DNA from: Blautia sp. | Lineage (GTDB): Bacteria > Bacillota > Clostridia > Lachnospirales > Lachnospiraceae | Direction: 5' to 3' | Length of the DNA: 64,000 nucleotides | NCBI GenBank assembly: GCA_017515325.1 | Contig: JAFWGA010000039.1 | Location: 1-64,000, forward strand | Shown: piece by piece, positions 18,100 through 26,807 of the stretch | How the letters are laid out: every line of letters begins with the position of its first letter | How positions within the stretch are numbered: the first letter of the stretch is position 1 | Program-made: the position numbers and the translations under genes | Notes under the pieces: model-generated | The model's input: only the letters and a program-made list of their open reading frames with translations | Databases searched by the model: none | What the model was told of the DNA's origin: nothing

Positions 18100-18969
18100 T
18101 TAAATTGTATCCATAAATGTCCGTTCAATACGGCTGAATAGGATCAAGCCTATAAAGAATACAAAGCCACTTATGATCCAGCTGATTAGATATTGTCCCA
18201 GGTTAAAGTAGCCGAAGCCAAATACTGCATACCGAAAAGTAGTTACAACTGGACTCATTGGATTTAGCATATACGGACAAAGGTACCTTTCTGGAACTAT
18301 GCTAAGACCATAAGCTATGGGGCAACCATATCGCCAAAGTCCTAATCCAAAACCAACAGCCATCGCCAAGTCTCGGTATTTTGTTGTAACAGATGAGACA
18401 ATAATTCCAAATCCTACAGACAATATGACCATCTGGAGTATCAATAATGGAACCAGTAACAGCATAGGAGTAAGGCAAATACTAGAACCACCTTTTATAA
18501 AGTAAATAGCCACAATTATGAAAAAAAGAATCAGCTGAATCGCAAATGAAATCAATCCGGAAAGAGCCGTTGATATTGGAGCTACCAGTCTTGGATAGTA
18601 TACTTTCCCCATTATCGCCCGATTATTTAAGAATGTATTCGAAGTGGCATGCAGCGTAGATTGAAAATATTCCCAGCATATATTACCAGACATATAAAAC
18701 AGGAAACTGGGAATCACATACTCCCCAGCAACATCTGTAGTTGTCAACTTTGCCAGGTTCCCAAAAATAATAGTGTATACGATAGTTGTAAACAATGGCT
18801 GGATTATTGCCCACAAAGGACCGAGGATCGTCTGTTTGTATAAAGCAGTAAAATCCCTTTTAACAAAAAGAAAGATCAGGTCTCTATATTGAAAAGTCTC
18901 TTTTAAATGCAAATCCAATAATTTGTGTTCCGAGGTGATTTCTATATTAAACTTTTGGTTGTTCTCCAT
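18100..18969 (-). CDS. polysaccharide ABC exporter permease (Wzm/TagG-type)
   Basis: 289 residues, six membrane helices. The segment FQYRDLIFLFVKRDFTALYK, then QTILGPLWAIIQPLFTTIVY, is the diagnostic ABC-2 polysaccharide exporter start. NPMSPVVTTFRYAVFG near the C-terminus is also conserved. With the downstream ATPase (39 bp away) it exports the undecaprenyl-linked polymer. Its presence argues that polymerisation occurs in the cytoplasm, although a Wzy-like protein is also encoded at 24101. Confidence 0.94.
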   Translation of the reverse strand: MENNQKFNIEITSEHKLLDLHLKETFQYRDLIFLFVKRDFTALYKQTILGPLWAIIQPLFTTIVYTIIFGNLAKLTTTDVAGEYVIPSFLFYMSGNICWEYFQSTLHATSNTFLNNRAIMGKVYYPRLVAPISTALSGLISFAIQLILFFIIVAIYFIKGGSSICLTPMLLLVPLLILQMVILSVGFGIIVSSVTTKYRDLAMAVGFGLGLWRYGCPIAYGLSIVPERYLCPYMLNPMSPVVTTFRYAVFGFGYFNLGQYLISWIISGFVFFIGLILFSRIERTFMDTI

Positions 18970-18984
18970 CCGTTTTTCCTTCTT

Positions 18985-20148
18985 TTAGCTTTTTTTGGTC
19001 TCCGAAAAACTCAAACCATATAATCTTATGATTTCAGCTTTTAACGCCGACCAATCAAAACCAGCAGTATACACCATATTTGCCGCAAAAAAACGATTTT
19101 CAGTATTCTTTTCTGAGTTGTATATTTCTTTTATCTTCTCCACCCATACATCCACTCCCTGATCTATTGGAAGGTGAGAAATATATGGAGATATATCTAC
19201 CTCATCCGATATATGGTCAGATAACAGACAAGGAAGCCCGGATGCCTGTGCCTCCACGGCACTCAATGGAAGTCCTTCTGATAAACTTGGCATGAGGAAA
19301 ATGTCCATAGCCGAAAGCCATTCTGCAACATTATCTGCTTTTCCATAAAGAATGATGTTATGCTCCAATTCCATAGCATGGATTTTTTGAGACAACTCAT
19401 TAATAAGGCTGCCTGTCCCAATGATGACTAACTTGGTCTGGATATTTCTTTTTTTCAGGCTGCCTACTACATCAATCAGAAAACTATGGTTTTTTACTTC
19501 TTCTAGATAACCTACAGCTCCTAATAGAAGATCTTTGCTGCCTATTCCAATCTCCTGCCTTCGGATTGCTCTTTTTTCCCCATCAAATCTGAAATATCCC
19601 GTATCAATAGCATTGGGGACAAATCGCCATTTGCCACTTTTTATCCCCTTTTTTCCAAACATATATTCACCCGCCGATTTCGAACACCCTGCGTATAGGG
19701 TAGCTTCTCTTCTGATGAAAATCCTAAGCATATCATGTATCAGCTTTCCTGCTTTACTCTCATCAAATTTACCATGGGCATGACATATACGAATGGGTAC
19801 ATTTGCTTTCTTAGCTTCATTTAATACAATAGAAGTAAATCCAATTACTGCGGAATTGATATGGACAATGTCGACTTCTTCCTTTAAAATTTTTTTCAAA
19901 TCACTCTTTATTGCATTGCGGTTCGCCTGATCTGCGGAAGTCCCCTCAATAGGATGTCCACCTGCTATGATACGGATGCCATCATCCTCAAAGGCTTTCT
20001 TTAGCGGTTCATCCTTTATGCCGGCTCTAAAATATACGGTTATCTCATTATCTGCAAAATATCTGGTCAGAATATGAAGCCATTGATACATAAAGAGGCA
20101 TACGCCTGCTCTTTCCACATTTCCTTCGTTAACCAGCAGTATCCTCAC
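18985..20148 (-). CDS. family-4 glycosyltransferase
   Basis: 387 residues with the two-domain GT-B fold. The N-terminal half includes VDIVHINSAVIGFTSIV and PIRICHAHGKFDESKAG. The C-terminal half includes LLLGAVGYLEEVKNHSFLID, KLVIIGTGSLINEL, ILYGKADNVAEWLSAMDIFL and the MPSLSEGLPLSAVEAQASGL motif with the E-x7-E donor-binding pair. It uses a nucleotide sugar to extend the glycan with retention of configuration. The gene lies 15 bp upstream of the exporter permease in the operon. Confidence 0.92.
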   Translation of the reverse strand: MRILLVNEGNVERAGVCLFMYQWLHILTRYFADNEITVYFRAGIKDEPLKKAFEDDGIRIIAGGHPIEGTSADQANRNAIKSDLKKILKEEVDIVHINSAVIGFTSIVLNEAKKANVPIRICHAHGKFDESKAGKLIHDMLRIFIRREATLYAGCSKSAGEYMFGKKGIKSGKWRFVPNAIDTGYFRFDGEKRAIRRQEIGIGSKDLLLGAVGYLEEVKNHSFLIDVVGSLKKRNIQTKLVIIGTGSLINELSQKIHAMELEHNIILYGKADNVAEWLSAMDIFLMPSLSEGLPLSAVEAQASGLPCLLSDHISDEVDISPYISHLPIDQGVDVWVEKIKEIYNSEKNTENRFFAANMVYTAGFDWSALKAEIIRLYGLSFSETKKS

Positions 20149-20193
20149 AGATCTTCACTACTCCTATCTTTCAATGTAAAGTCTTTCCTACAG

Positions 20194-21225
20194 CTATCTC
20201 TTTTCACCACTATGCAGCAATTCACCGGTTGCCTTCTTGGACATCTTCCGTCCCATTCTCATCATAGTCTTTGTCAGTGAAAAGAAAAAACGAAGCCCGA
20301 CAACTAACATTTCCCTGTTCTTCGGCATTGCGTGAGGCGAGACCAAATCTTTCCAATGAGCCTTTAACCCTGCGCGCCACTTTTTTAGCTCTCCTGCGTA
20401 TTTCCTGTCCAACTCCTCATTGTTAACCAGAATCAGCCTTGTGATCAATGTAAAATCTGTCCGCCAGCGATTAAACTGTGCCATACTCAGAAGGTCTGGC
20501 TGTTTTTCTTCCATGATCTCTACAATTTTATCCCACACCCTTATCAGGTTAATGTCATCGTAACCGAATCCCATGCGTGTCAAGCTTTCTGGATTCTGGT
20601 AATATAAATAAATCGGGGCAGTTGTTTCAACGATTGTTTTCACTCCAAGGAAAGCCTGACACGTGATCAGTACATCCTCTCCCTGATTGATGCCATCCGC
20701 TTCAATTAGCCCTTCCAGCAATTCTCTCTTATACAGCTTATTCCAGACATAGTTCACAAATTCCTGTGTCTTCCACTTCATGATCCGCCGCCACATCTGC
20801 TCGGAATCTGTCAACCTGATTGTTGGGGAGTGCGACGCTTCTATTGTCTCATCATAAGACGTTATTTCCTTATAGCCACCCATAGCTACTTCAGCTTGAT
20901 TCTTTTCCAGAAGCTCTACCAGCATATCGAGTGATCCCGATATAAACAGATCATCCACATCGCAGAAAGCAATATAAGGGGAGGTTGATGAAAGAATACC
21001 TGTTCGGCGTGCTGCATAGCATCCGTGGTTATCAGTGTGGATGACTTTTATCCGGTTATCTGATTTTGCCAGACTCTCTGCCATCTCCAGAGTACCATCC
21101 GTCGACCCGTCGTCCACAATGATGATTTCTGTAACCCGATCTCCAGCAGAGCAGACGGATTCAATGCACTCATCAATCATCGAGTCTCCATTATAGACAG
21201 GAACGATAACTGCTATATCTTTCAT
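20194..21225 (-). CDS. family-2 glycosyltransferase
   Basis: 343 residues. DIAVIVPVYNGDSMIDECI, VDDGSTDGTLEMAESLA, GCYAARRTGILSSTSPYIAF and FCDVDDLFISG give the GT-A fold with a DVD metal site. The C-terminal 100 residues are helical and basic. A glycan-assembly role is inferred from the operon. The start lies 5 bp after the stop of the acidic unknown gene, so translation is probably coupled. Confidence 0.88.
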   Translation of the reverse strand: MKDIAVIVPVYNGDSMIDECIESVCSAGDRVTEIIIVDDGSTDGTLEMAESLAKSDNRIKVIHTDNHGCYAARRTGILSSTSPYIAFCDVDDLFISGSLDMLVELLEKNQAEVAMGGYKEITSYDETIEASHSPTIRLTDSEQMWRRIMKWKTQEFVNYVWNKLYKRELLEGLIEADGINQGEDVLITCQAFLGVKTIVETTAPIYLYYQNPESLTRMGFGYDDINLIRVWDKIVEIMEEKQPDLLSMAQFNRWRTDFTLITRLILVNNEELDRKYAGELKKWRAGLKAHWKDLVSPHAMPKNREMLVVGLRFFFSLTKTMMRMGRKMSKKATGELLHSGEKR

Positions 21226-21230
21226 TTATG

Positions 21231-21965
21231 TCACCACCTCATATGATCCGGTTCAAAGTCTGACATATCTCCGCTGCAACTGAAATGTACGATCGTAAAC
21301 CCAAGCTCTTTACACACCTCTTCCAACGCATATTTGGCATTGTGGTGATAATCTTCCATGACAGGAGGGTAATAGTCATCGCAGGTAATGTACTCTTCGA
21401 GATCAGCTTCAAGTGCTCCTTCCATCTGATCTTGGAAATACTCAAACAGCGTATCTGCGTCTGTAAATGGGTTCTTCTGAAGAATAGAGCTAATGTTGTT
21501 AAATGCCAGATCCCTATCAACAACTTTCACATCAGCAGTTACACTGGCATCGCAATCATAGTGGCCGCCTCCCCGGCTCCATATGCCCGATCCTTCCCAG
21601 GAAAATGACCATGTACCGTCACAGAGTTCTTCAAAGCCGAGGTTCTCCTTCTCTTTCCAGGATGATAGATTCCCATCATCGAAAAGGCTCTTATACATGG
21701 CTGAGATTTCATCCGCCGGTTTCTTCCGGAGGAAGCAGGACTTTTGCAAGTCTTTCGACAGGGATTCGGTTTCCATTTCTCTTGCATTTTTTGATGCTTC
21801 AGCCATTAGCGTAACCAGAACCAGACGAGCATGATCAACAGGAATACCGTTAGCGGCAAGATGTTGATAGACCCTATATGGTTCTCTCTGGAGATAGTCT
21901 ATGCCATTTTGATCTATGATTTCTTTTAGAAGTTTTTGTATTTTATCCAGTATTCCTCCGGTCAT
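21231..21965 (-). CDS. acidic protein of unknown function inside the glycan operon
   Basis: 244 residues, rich in Asp and Glu, no signal peptide or membrane helix. I do not recognise a family. The N-terminal part (residues 1-75) is helical (LDKIQKLLKEIIDQNGIDYL and a LVLVTLMAEASKN helix). The centre has a Trp/Gly-rich stretch (WSFSWEGSGIWSRGGGHYDC) suggestive of beta structure. The C-terminus again has helices with Tyr- and Cys-containing segments. The start overlaps the priming transferase stop by ATGA and its stop lies 5 bp before a GT2 gene, so it is embedded in the operon and co-translated. Codon use resembles the neighbours. An accessory or regulatory role in glycan assembly is only a guess. 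Confidence 0.75.
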   Translation of the reverse strand: MTGGILDKIQKLLKEIIDQNGIDYLQREPYRVYQHLAANGIPVDHARLVLVTLMAEASKNAREMETESLSKDLQKSCFLRKKPADEISAMYKSLFDDGNLSSWKEKENLGFEELCDGTWSFSWEGSGIWSRGGGHYDCDASVTADVKVVDRDLAFNNISSILQKNPFTDADTLFEYFQDQMEGALEADLEEYITCDDYYPPVMEDYHHNAKYALEEVCKELGFTIVHFSCSGDMSDFEPDHMRW

Positions 21966-24082
21966 TTTTTCTTACCTTCGATTTTCCTAAGAATGAAGTT
22001 TATGCCTTTGGTGATCCAGTTTTCTTTCTCCAAGAAGATATAGGGAATGTCCTTGTACTGTATTTTATTCGTCTCCAGCCATACATCAAGAAGTCGTTCA
22101 GATACAAAACCAAAGACACGTTTGTCGTTAGTGCTATAATCTGAAATATCCAGCCGTTTCTCCAACTCAAAGAGGATATCGAAAAGCCACTCACAATACT
22201 CATCAGCAATGCTCTTTTTCATAATGAACATGTTGAAACGATGGCCTGTGGTTCTTTTCATGCTCTTATCATATGCCTTCAAATATTCCGGGCATTTTTC
22301 GGAAATGATAACTCTCGTTTCATCAAGATCAATCGCATGATGGGCATGGACATATTGCTGGTAGTTGGTTTCAATCCAATAGTTCCTCTTCTTCGGGAGC
22401 AGAACATCCACACTTACTAACAAAGATCTGGCCTGATCTAAAGAAAGGGCATCTCTTCTATCACTTGTCCCACCAAGCAGTGTAAAGTGTCGTCTGTAGT
22501 GAGCAAGTCCTAAATAATCACATTTGAGATTCTTCCACGCCCAGTAGAGACCGGTGAGCTCACAGTAGTTGGCGTTACGCAGGCTAATATTCTCACCAGT
22601 ATTGTCTCCTACAAAGCCAGGGAACTTATCTTTCCCCTCAGCGCCAACCTGAAGCGGAATATACAAAGGATCACTCGGCATCCAATAGGGTTTGTGCGTA
22701 CAAACAATAATCTTCACATCGCTTTCTGGAATATCCCCTAACCTCTCGTCATTTATCATCGCCCATGGAACGGTCATGAAGAGAATTTTCAAGTCAAGGA
22801 GTGGGCTCCAATTATCTATATACCAGAGATCGAGTTCGATTCTTTTCTTGATGCTGGTATCTCCCCTATACCCATTTACCTGAGCCCAACCGGTAATCCC
22901 CGGTTTCACCTGATGCTTCACCATATAGAGGGGGATTTCTTCTTTGAATTTTTCTACAAAATAGGGGAGTTCCGGACGAGGTCCTACAAGACTCATGTCT
23001 CCCCGAAGCACATTAATTAGCTGAGGTAACTCATCAAGGGAAAATTTCCTTATAAAAGAGCCAAACGCTGTCCGCCTATTATCATTTTTTTTACTCCATG
23101 TTGTGTCGGCTTCCTGATTGATGTACATGGAGCGGAACTTCAGCATCAAGAACTTCTTCCTATTAAAACCTACTCTTTCCTGACGGAATAAAACGGGACC
23201 CGGCGAAGATACTTTTACCCCAATTGAGATCAAAAGCATCAGAGGGCTTAATAGGATAAGTCCCAACGCACTCAACACAACATCAAATACTCTCTTAACA
23301 ACTACCCACCCAATTTGCTCCTGACGGTTTGCCCTCATGTTTACTAGCCGAGTCTTACCAATTGTCTCAAAGATTGGATGAGCAGGGATCATGTCATTGT
23401 AAAAGGGAACGATATAGTAGCGGATACCTGCCTTTTCACATGATGAAATTAAACGTGTTACGTTATTGTAATTCTCTGGTTCAAGTGCGATGACGACTTC
23501 ATCGATATGTGATGATGAAAGACATGCTTCCAAGTCATCATCTGGAGAGATTATTTTATCAATCTGGATTCCAAGCTCTGGCTCGTTTCCTATGTCTTCC
23601 TGGTACTGTTTCGCTAACCTCCCATTCCCTACAAGAACTTCATGTTTAATGTTATAACCGCTACTTCGGATTTGGTTCAGGATGAGGCGGGTAGCGACAG
23701 TCTTTCCTCCGAGGAGGAAAAGCGTCAGGAAGTAAAAGATGAGAATAATTCCTCTCGATATGTCCTCTATCTTGAAGATGAAGATAAGGGCTGTAACGGT
23801 AAATATAGTCACTGTTGTTGCCAGAAACAGGATTCCCAATTTCCAGCTTAGTTTCTTTACACGGGTTGTTCCGTAAAAGCCAAGGATGGAAAGCATAAAA
23901 AGCAATCCGGCCGCATAAAAGAGCGAGGCAATTATCATCTGGCGGCTCAGCCCTTTATTTTCCCACCAGCCGTGAAGAACCTTTAAGCGAAACCATGCAG
24001 AGAAGACGTATGCCAGAACTACGAGAAGGAAATCCAATATGGCACTGATGCGATTCAAATGATCCTGGTTTCTCTTAATCAT
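21962..24082 (-). CDS. fusion: polyprenyl glycosylphosphotransferase plus DUF4422
   Basis: 706 residues. Residues 1-120 have four membrane helices and residues 130-250 a CoA-binding-like domain (HEVLVGNGRLAKQYQED). Residues 260-460 form the priming transferase (VVVKRVFDVVLSALGL helix, SPGPVLFRQERVGFNRK, FLMLKFRSM, SLDELPQLINVLRGDMSLVG, KPGITGWAQVNGYRGDT). This step moves a sugar phosphate onto undecaprenyl phosphate. After VPWAMINDERLGD a second domain (470-690) matches DUF4422: DVKIIVCTHKPYWMPSD, LTGLYWAWKN, YLGLAHYRRHF, FIMKKSIADEYCEWLF. DUF4422 proteins are putative glycosyltransferases in capsule loci, so one polypeptide may prime and add the second sugar. Confidence 0.9.
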   Translation of the reverse strand: MIKRNQDHLNRISAILDFLLVVLAYVFSAWFRLKVLHGWWENKGLSRQMIIASLFYAAGLLFMLSILGFYGTTRVKKLSWKLGILFLATTVTIFTVTALIFIFKIEDISRGIILIFYFLTLFLLGGKTVATRLILNQIRSSGYNIKHEVLVGNGRLAKQYQEDIGNEPELGIQIDKIISPDDDLEACLSSSHIDEVVIALEPENYNNVTRLISSCEKAGIRYYIVPFYNDMIPAHPIFETIGKTRLVNMRANRQEQIGWVVVKRVFDVVLSALGLILLSPLMLLISIGVKVSSPGPVLFRQERVGFNRKKFLMLKFRSMYINQEADTTWSKKNDNRRTAFGSFIRKFSLDELPQLINVLRGDMSLVGPRPELPYFVEKFKEEIPLYMVKHQVKPGITGWAQVNGYRGDTSIKKRIELDLWYIDNWSPLLDLKILFMTVPWAMINDERLGDIPESDVKIIVCTHKPYWMPSDPLYIPLQVGAEGKDKFPGFVGDNTGENISLRNANYCELTGLYWAWKNLKCDYLGLAHYRRHFTLLGGTSDRRDALSLDQARSLLVSVDVLLPKKRNYWIETNYQQYVHAHHAIDLDETRVIISEKCPEYLKAYDKSMKRTTGHRFNMFIMKKSIADEYCEWLFDILFELEKRLDISDYSTNDKRVFGFVSERLLDVWLETNKIQYKDIPYIFLEKENWITKGINFILRKIEGKKK

Positions 24083-24100
24083 GGTTTTCGCCTCCGGTCT

Positions 24101-25489
24101 CTACTTCACCCCATTATCCTCGGGATTTGATTGTGAATCATCAACGCCAGTTACAGAAAGATCTTCACTGGTGGGTAATATTGCTTCTTCTTCCCCAGCC
24201 ACAGATGTCTCATCCGCTTCAACAGCTGAGACTGTACCATCAAATTCAAGAACCGGTTCAGTTCCTACTTTACTGACCACCTTCGCCAACGGATACAGCA
24301 GCACGAAGTTATACCACATTTCAAGTCCTGGTCTCTCCATCATAGCGAAACCAAGTAGAATCGTTTCCAGGAAGATGATTGCGTAATCCCTTTTCTTAAG
24401 AGCCTTCCAGTGGGCGACACAAAGCCATAGGAGGGTATATGCTAGCCACAGCATCCCTCGCATGATAATGTAGGCTGCAAAACTACTATCCAGTATCCCA
24501 ACCTTGATGAAATCTCCTTGGACATTAACGTAAGTGTACACGTTGCTTCTATAGGGATTCCCTACAATAGGCAACCCATAAGTCTTAAAATACAAACCTC
24601 CCTGTATAAACCTCCATGCAAGGTTCCTTAACTTTCCATAATAATACTGATGCCAGAAATTCACCGCCATGCTGTTCGCCATCATGAAAGCAAAACTAAT
24701 AAATGGAATGATGATGGCAATCCACTCAATTGGTTTTTTCCGTTTAAAGGAGCCTTCTTCTGCTTTTTTGTCCTCGTATTTTTCTATCCAATCAATAAAT
24801 AGCGCAATAACAGGGAAAACCAAAGTAATCCCAGCAATCGTCCGGCAGGTAATGTATTTGTACATGAAGACACTGACAGACCAGAAAAGAACGAATGTAA
24901 AGATCGGCTTATACCGGAGGTATAGGTACCAAAGGATAATTAGGCCCAGGAAAACAAGGTATCCCCATGTGTTTGGATAGTTGATTCCTAAAGAATGACC
25001 CGGCGTAGCCGTCTCTGGTTTACCGAGGTCGACGGTGTAGCCAGCAGGGATACCAATCCCGGCAATAATAAGCCCAGCAACGACTACCCCCAGAATATAA
25101 TTCAACATCTTCCGGAAGGATTTCCCACAGGCAAGGACGCAAAAAACGATATCAAAAACAACGCCATAGGCATTCGTGCTCATCTTCGTACTGAAGTAGC
25201 CAACAGAGGCGAGTAAAACCACCCCGACAAAAATCAACCAGAAATTCTGCTTCCAGAGATTTTTCCACGCGGCAATGATGAAGAAGAGATAGAGCGCAGC
25301 TCCCCACATGACGATACCGAGGACTGCGTAACGAGCTTTTTCTACAAAATTGGCTACCTCACCAGTGAAAGCAATCTTAAGTTCGAAATAGATCGCGACA
25401 TATAAAGACAAAAGAATTAGATAAATAGTTTCATTGGAGGCGGAAACTGCTCCAAGGAAAGAAGATATTTCTGATTTTATCTTGCTCAT
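24101..25489 (-). CDS. polytopic membrane protein, O-antigen ligase/polymerase-like
   Basis: 462 residues with about eleven membrane helices spread over residues 20-400. A hydrophilic central loop (DKKAEEGSFKRKKPIEW) and a periplasm-side loop (WHQYYYGKLRNLAWRFIQGG) are typical of Wzy/WaaL-type proteins. The last 60 residues form an unusual acidic Ser/Glu/Asp tail (EPVLEFDGTVSAVEADETSV). As the first gene of the operon it probably polymerises or ligates the glycan outside the membrane. No single motif proves this. A Shine-Dalgarno AAAGG lies 8 bases upstream of the ATG. The divergent gene starts 140 bp away, so operon promoters must lie in 25490-25628. Confidence 0.7.
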   Translation of the reverse strand: MSKIKSEISSFLGAVSASNETIYLILLSLYVAIYFELKIAFTGEVANFVEKARYAVLGIVMWGAALYLFFIIAAWKNLWKQNFWLIFVGVVLLASVGYFSTKMSTNAYGVVFDIVFCVLACGKSFRKMLNYILGVVVAGLIIAGIGIPAGYTVDLGKPETATPGHSLGINYPNTWGYLVFLGLIILWYLYLRYKPIFTFVLFWSVSVFMYKYITCRTIAGITLVFPVIALFIDWIEKYEDKKAEEGSFKRKKPIEWIAIIIPFISFAFMMANSMAVNFWHQYYYGKLRNLAWRFIQGGLYFKTYGLPIVGNPYRSNVYTYVNVQGDFIKVGILDSSFAAYIIMRGMLWLAYTLLWLCVAHWKALKKRDYAIIFLETILLGFAMMERPGLEMWYNFVLLYPLAKVVSKVGTEPVLEFDGTVSAVEADETSVAGEEEAILPTSEDLSVTGVDDSQSNPEDNGVK

Positions 25490-25628
25490 TAGTTTTTCCT
25501 TTCATGTGGTTATTATTTATTCTTGCAAGGTCTGGTCAGAAGAGGATCCTTCCCTCTCCTCAGCACAGCCAGCAATCATAAGCTTGACTACCCAAAGCAT
25601 ATAGAGTTAAAATGACATAAAAAGATGG

Positions 25629-26666
25629 ATGAAGGAGGTGCCCACCATACCCGAAAAAGACTACACTGAGAAAAAGCTCGAAGATTTCCCGGATGTTTTT
25701 GCTGATATTGTGAACGTTTTTCTTTTCAATGGCGAGCAGCGAGTCAAACCAGAGGAACTCCTTACCTCCATGACCCGATCATCCTACAAGGTGGAAGGAC
25801 GCCTGGATGAACAGGAAAGGGATTCAAAGAAGGATTGGATGCAAAACCGTATTTGCATCGCCATCTTCGGCTTGGAGAATGAGACCGCCCCTGAAGCGAC
25901 TTACCCCATCAAGGTCATCTCCTATGATGGTGCCGATTATAGAGATCAGATCCGAAAGCGTGACGATATCAAGAGGAGGAATAAAAAGCTTCTTGACCAA
26001 GCCGTGAGAGAGGGAATGGATCAATCCTCTGTTGTTTTAGAACCACTTCCTCCCTTTTATCCAGTTATTACCCTAGTTCTCTACTTCGGAGATAGGAGGT
26101 GGAACGGTTCCCGCAACCTGAAGGATCATCTAACTATTCCCAGTGGGCTTGATTCATTCGTCCCTGATTACAAAATCAACCTCTTTGAAATTTCCTTCCT
26201 TGATGAGGAAACCGTCGCCAAGTTCAAGAGCGACTTCCGCTACGTGGCGGAGTATTTTGTCCAGACCAGAAGGAAAAAGGAAGGCTTGGAGCCAATCTTC
26301 TCTCTTACGTTGAAGCATCTCACCCACGTAAAGGAATTCATCGATCTTATGAATGCAATTACAAACTCAAAGATTTTTACTGGTCTTCCCGATGGTGTTA
26401 CAGAAAGGAGTGACAAGACCATGATGACGTATATTTATGATGATGCCTATGAGAAAGCACTAAAAAAAGCAAAAGTCGAACTCCGGGAGCAGGTTACTGC
26501 TGAGGTAACACAGGAAGTAACCGAGGAAGCCAAAAAAGAGGGTGAAGACCTCTTTGCAAGGCTTACCGATAAGCTCCTCGAACTTGGGAAGTTCGCCGAC
26601 TTGAGAAAAGCTGTCAAGGACATACCCTTCCGCAAGAAGCTTTATTCCTTGTATGGTATTGAATGA
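25629..26666 (+). CDS. Rpn-family recombination-promoting nuclease/putative transposase
   Basis: 345 residues related to Rpn (PD-(D/E)XK) proteins. Evidence is KKLEDFPDVFADIVNVFLFN, STYKV-like SSYKVEGRLDEQERD, RICIAIFGLENETAPEATYP, PVITLVLYFGDRRWNGSRNL and the FEISFLDEE segment. A glutamate/lysine-rich helix (residues 278-315) precedes the C-terminus. Rpn proteins are DNA nucleases linked to RecA-independent recombination. The start is uncertain. The ATG at 25629 overlaps the AAGGAGG sequence, whereas family alignment suggests starting at an ATA codon at 25647 just after it. The gene ends before a strong terminator. Confidence 0.8.
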   Translation: MKEVPTIPEKDYTEKKLEDFPDVFADIVNVFLFNGEQRVKPEELLTSMTRSSYKVEGRLDEQERDSKKDWMQNRICIAIFGLENETAPEATYPIKVISYDGADYRDQIRKRDDIKRRNKKLLDQAVREGMDQSSVVLEPLPPFYPVITLVLYFGDRRWNGSRNLKDHLTIPSGLDSFVPDYKINLFEISFLDEETVAKFKSDFRYVAEYFVQTRRKKEGLEPIFSLTLKHLTHVKEFIDLMNAITNSKIFTGLPDGVTERSDKTMMTYIYDDAYEKALKKAKVELREQVTAEVTQEVTEEAKKEGEDLFARLTDKLLELGKFADLRKAVKDIPFRKKLYSLYGIE

Positions 26667-26672
26667 TGTAGC

Positions 26673-26700
26673 GCCCCTCAGAGATGAGGGGCTGTTTTTT
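26673..26700 (+). terminator. rho-independent terminator after the Rpn gene
   Basis: A 7-bp stem GCCCCTC/GAGGGGC with a 6-base loop is followed by TGTTTTTT. Confidence 0.9.
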
Positions 26701-26807
26701 CCTTCAAAGGTTTACATAAATGGGTTGCACCTGTTTTTGGGTGGGGTAGGAAAGTGTAGCCTCCAAGGATATAAATTGAACCAATATTTTACAAATTGGA
26801 ATGATAT

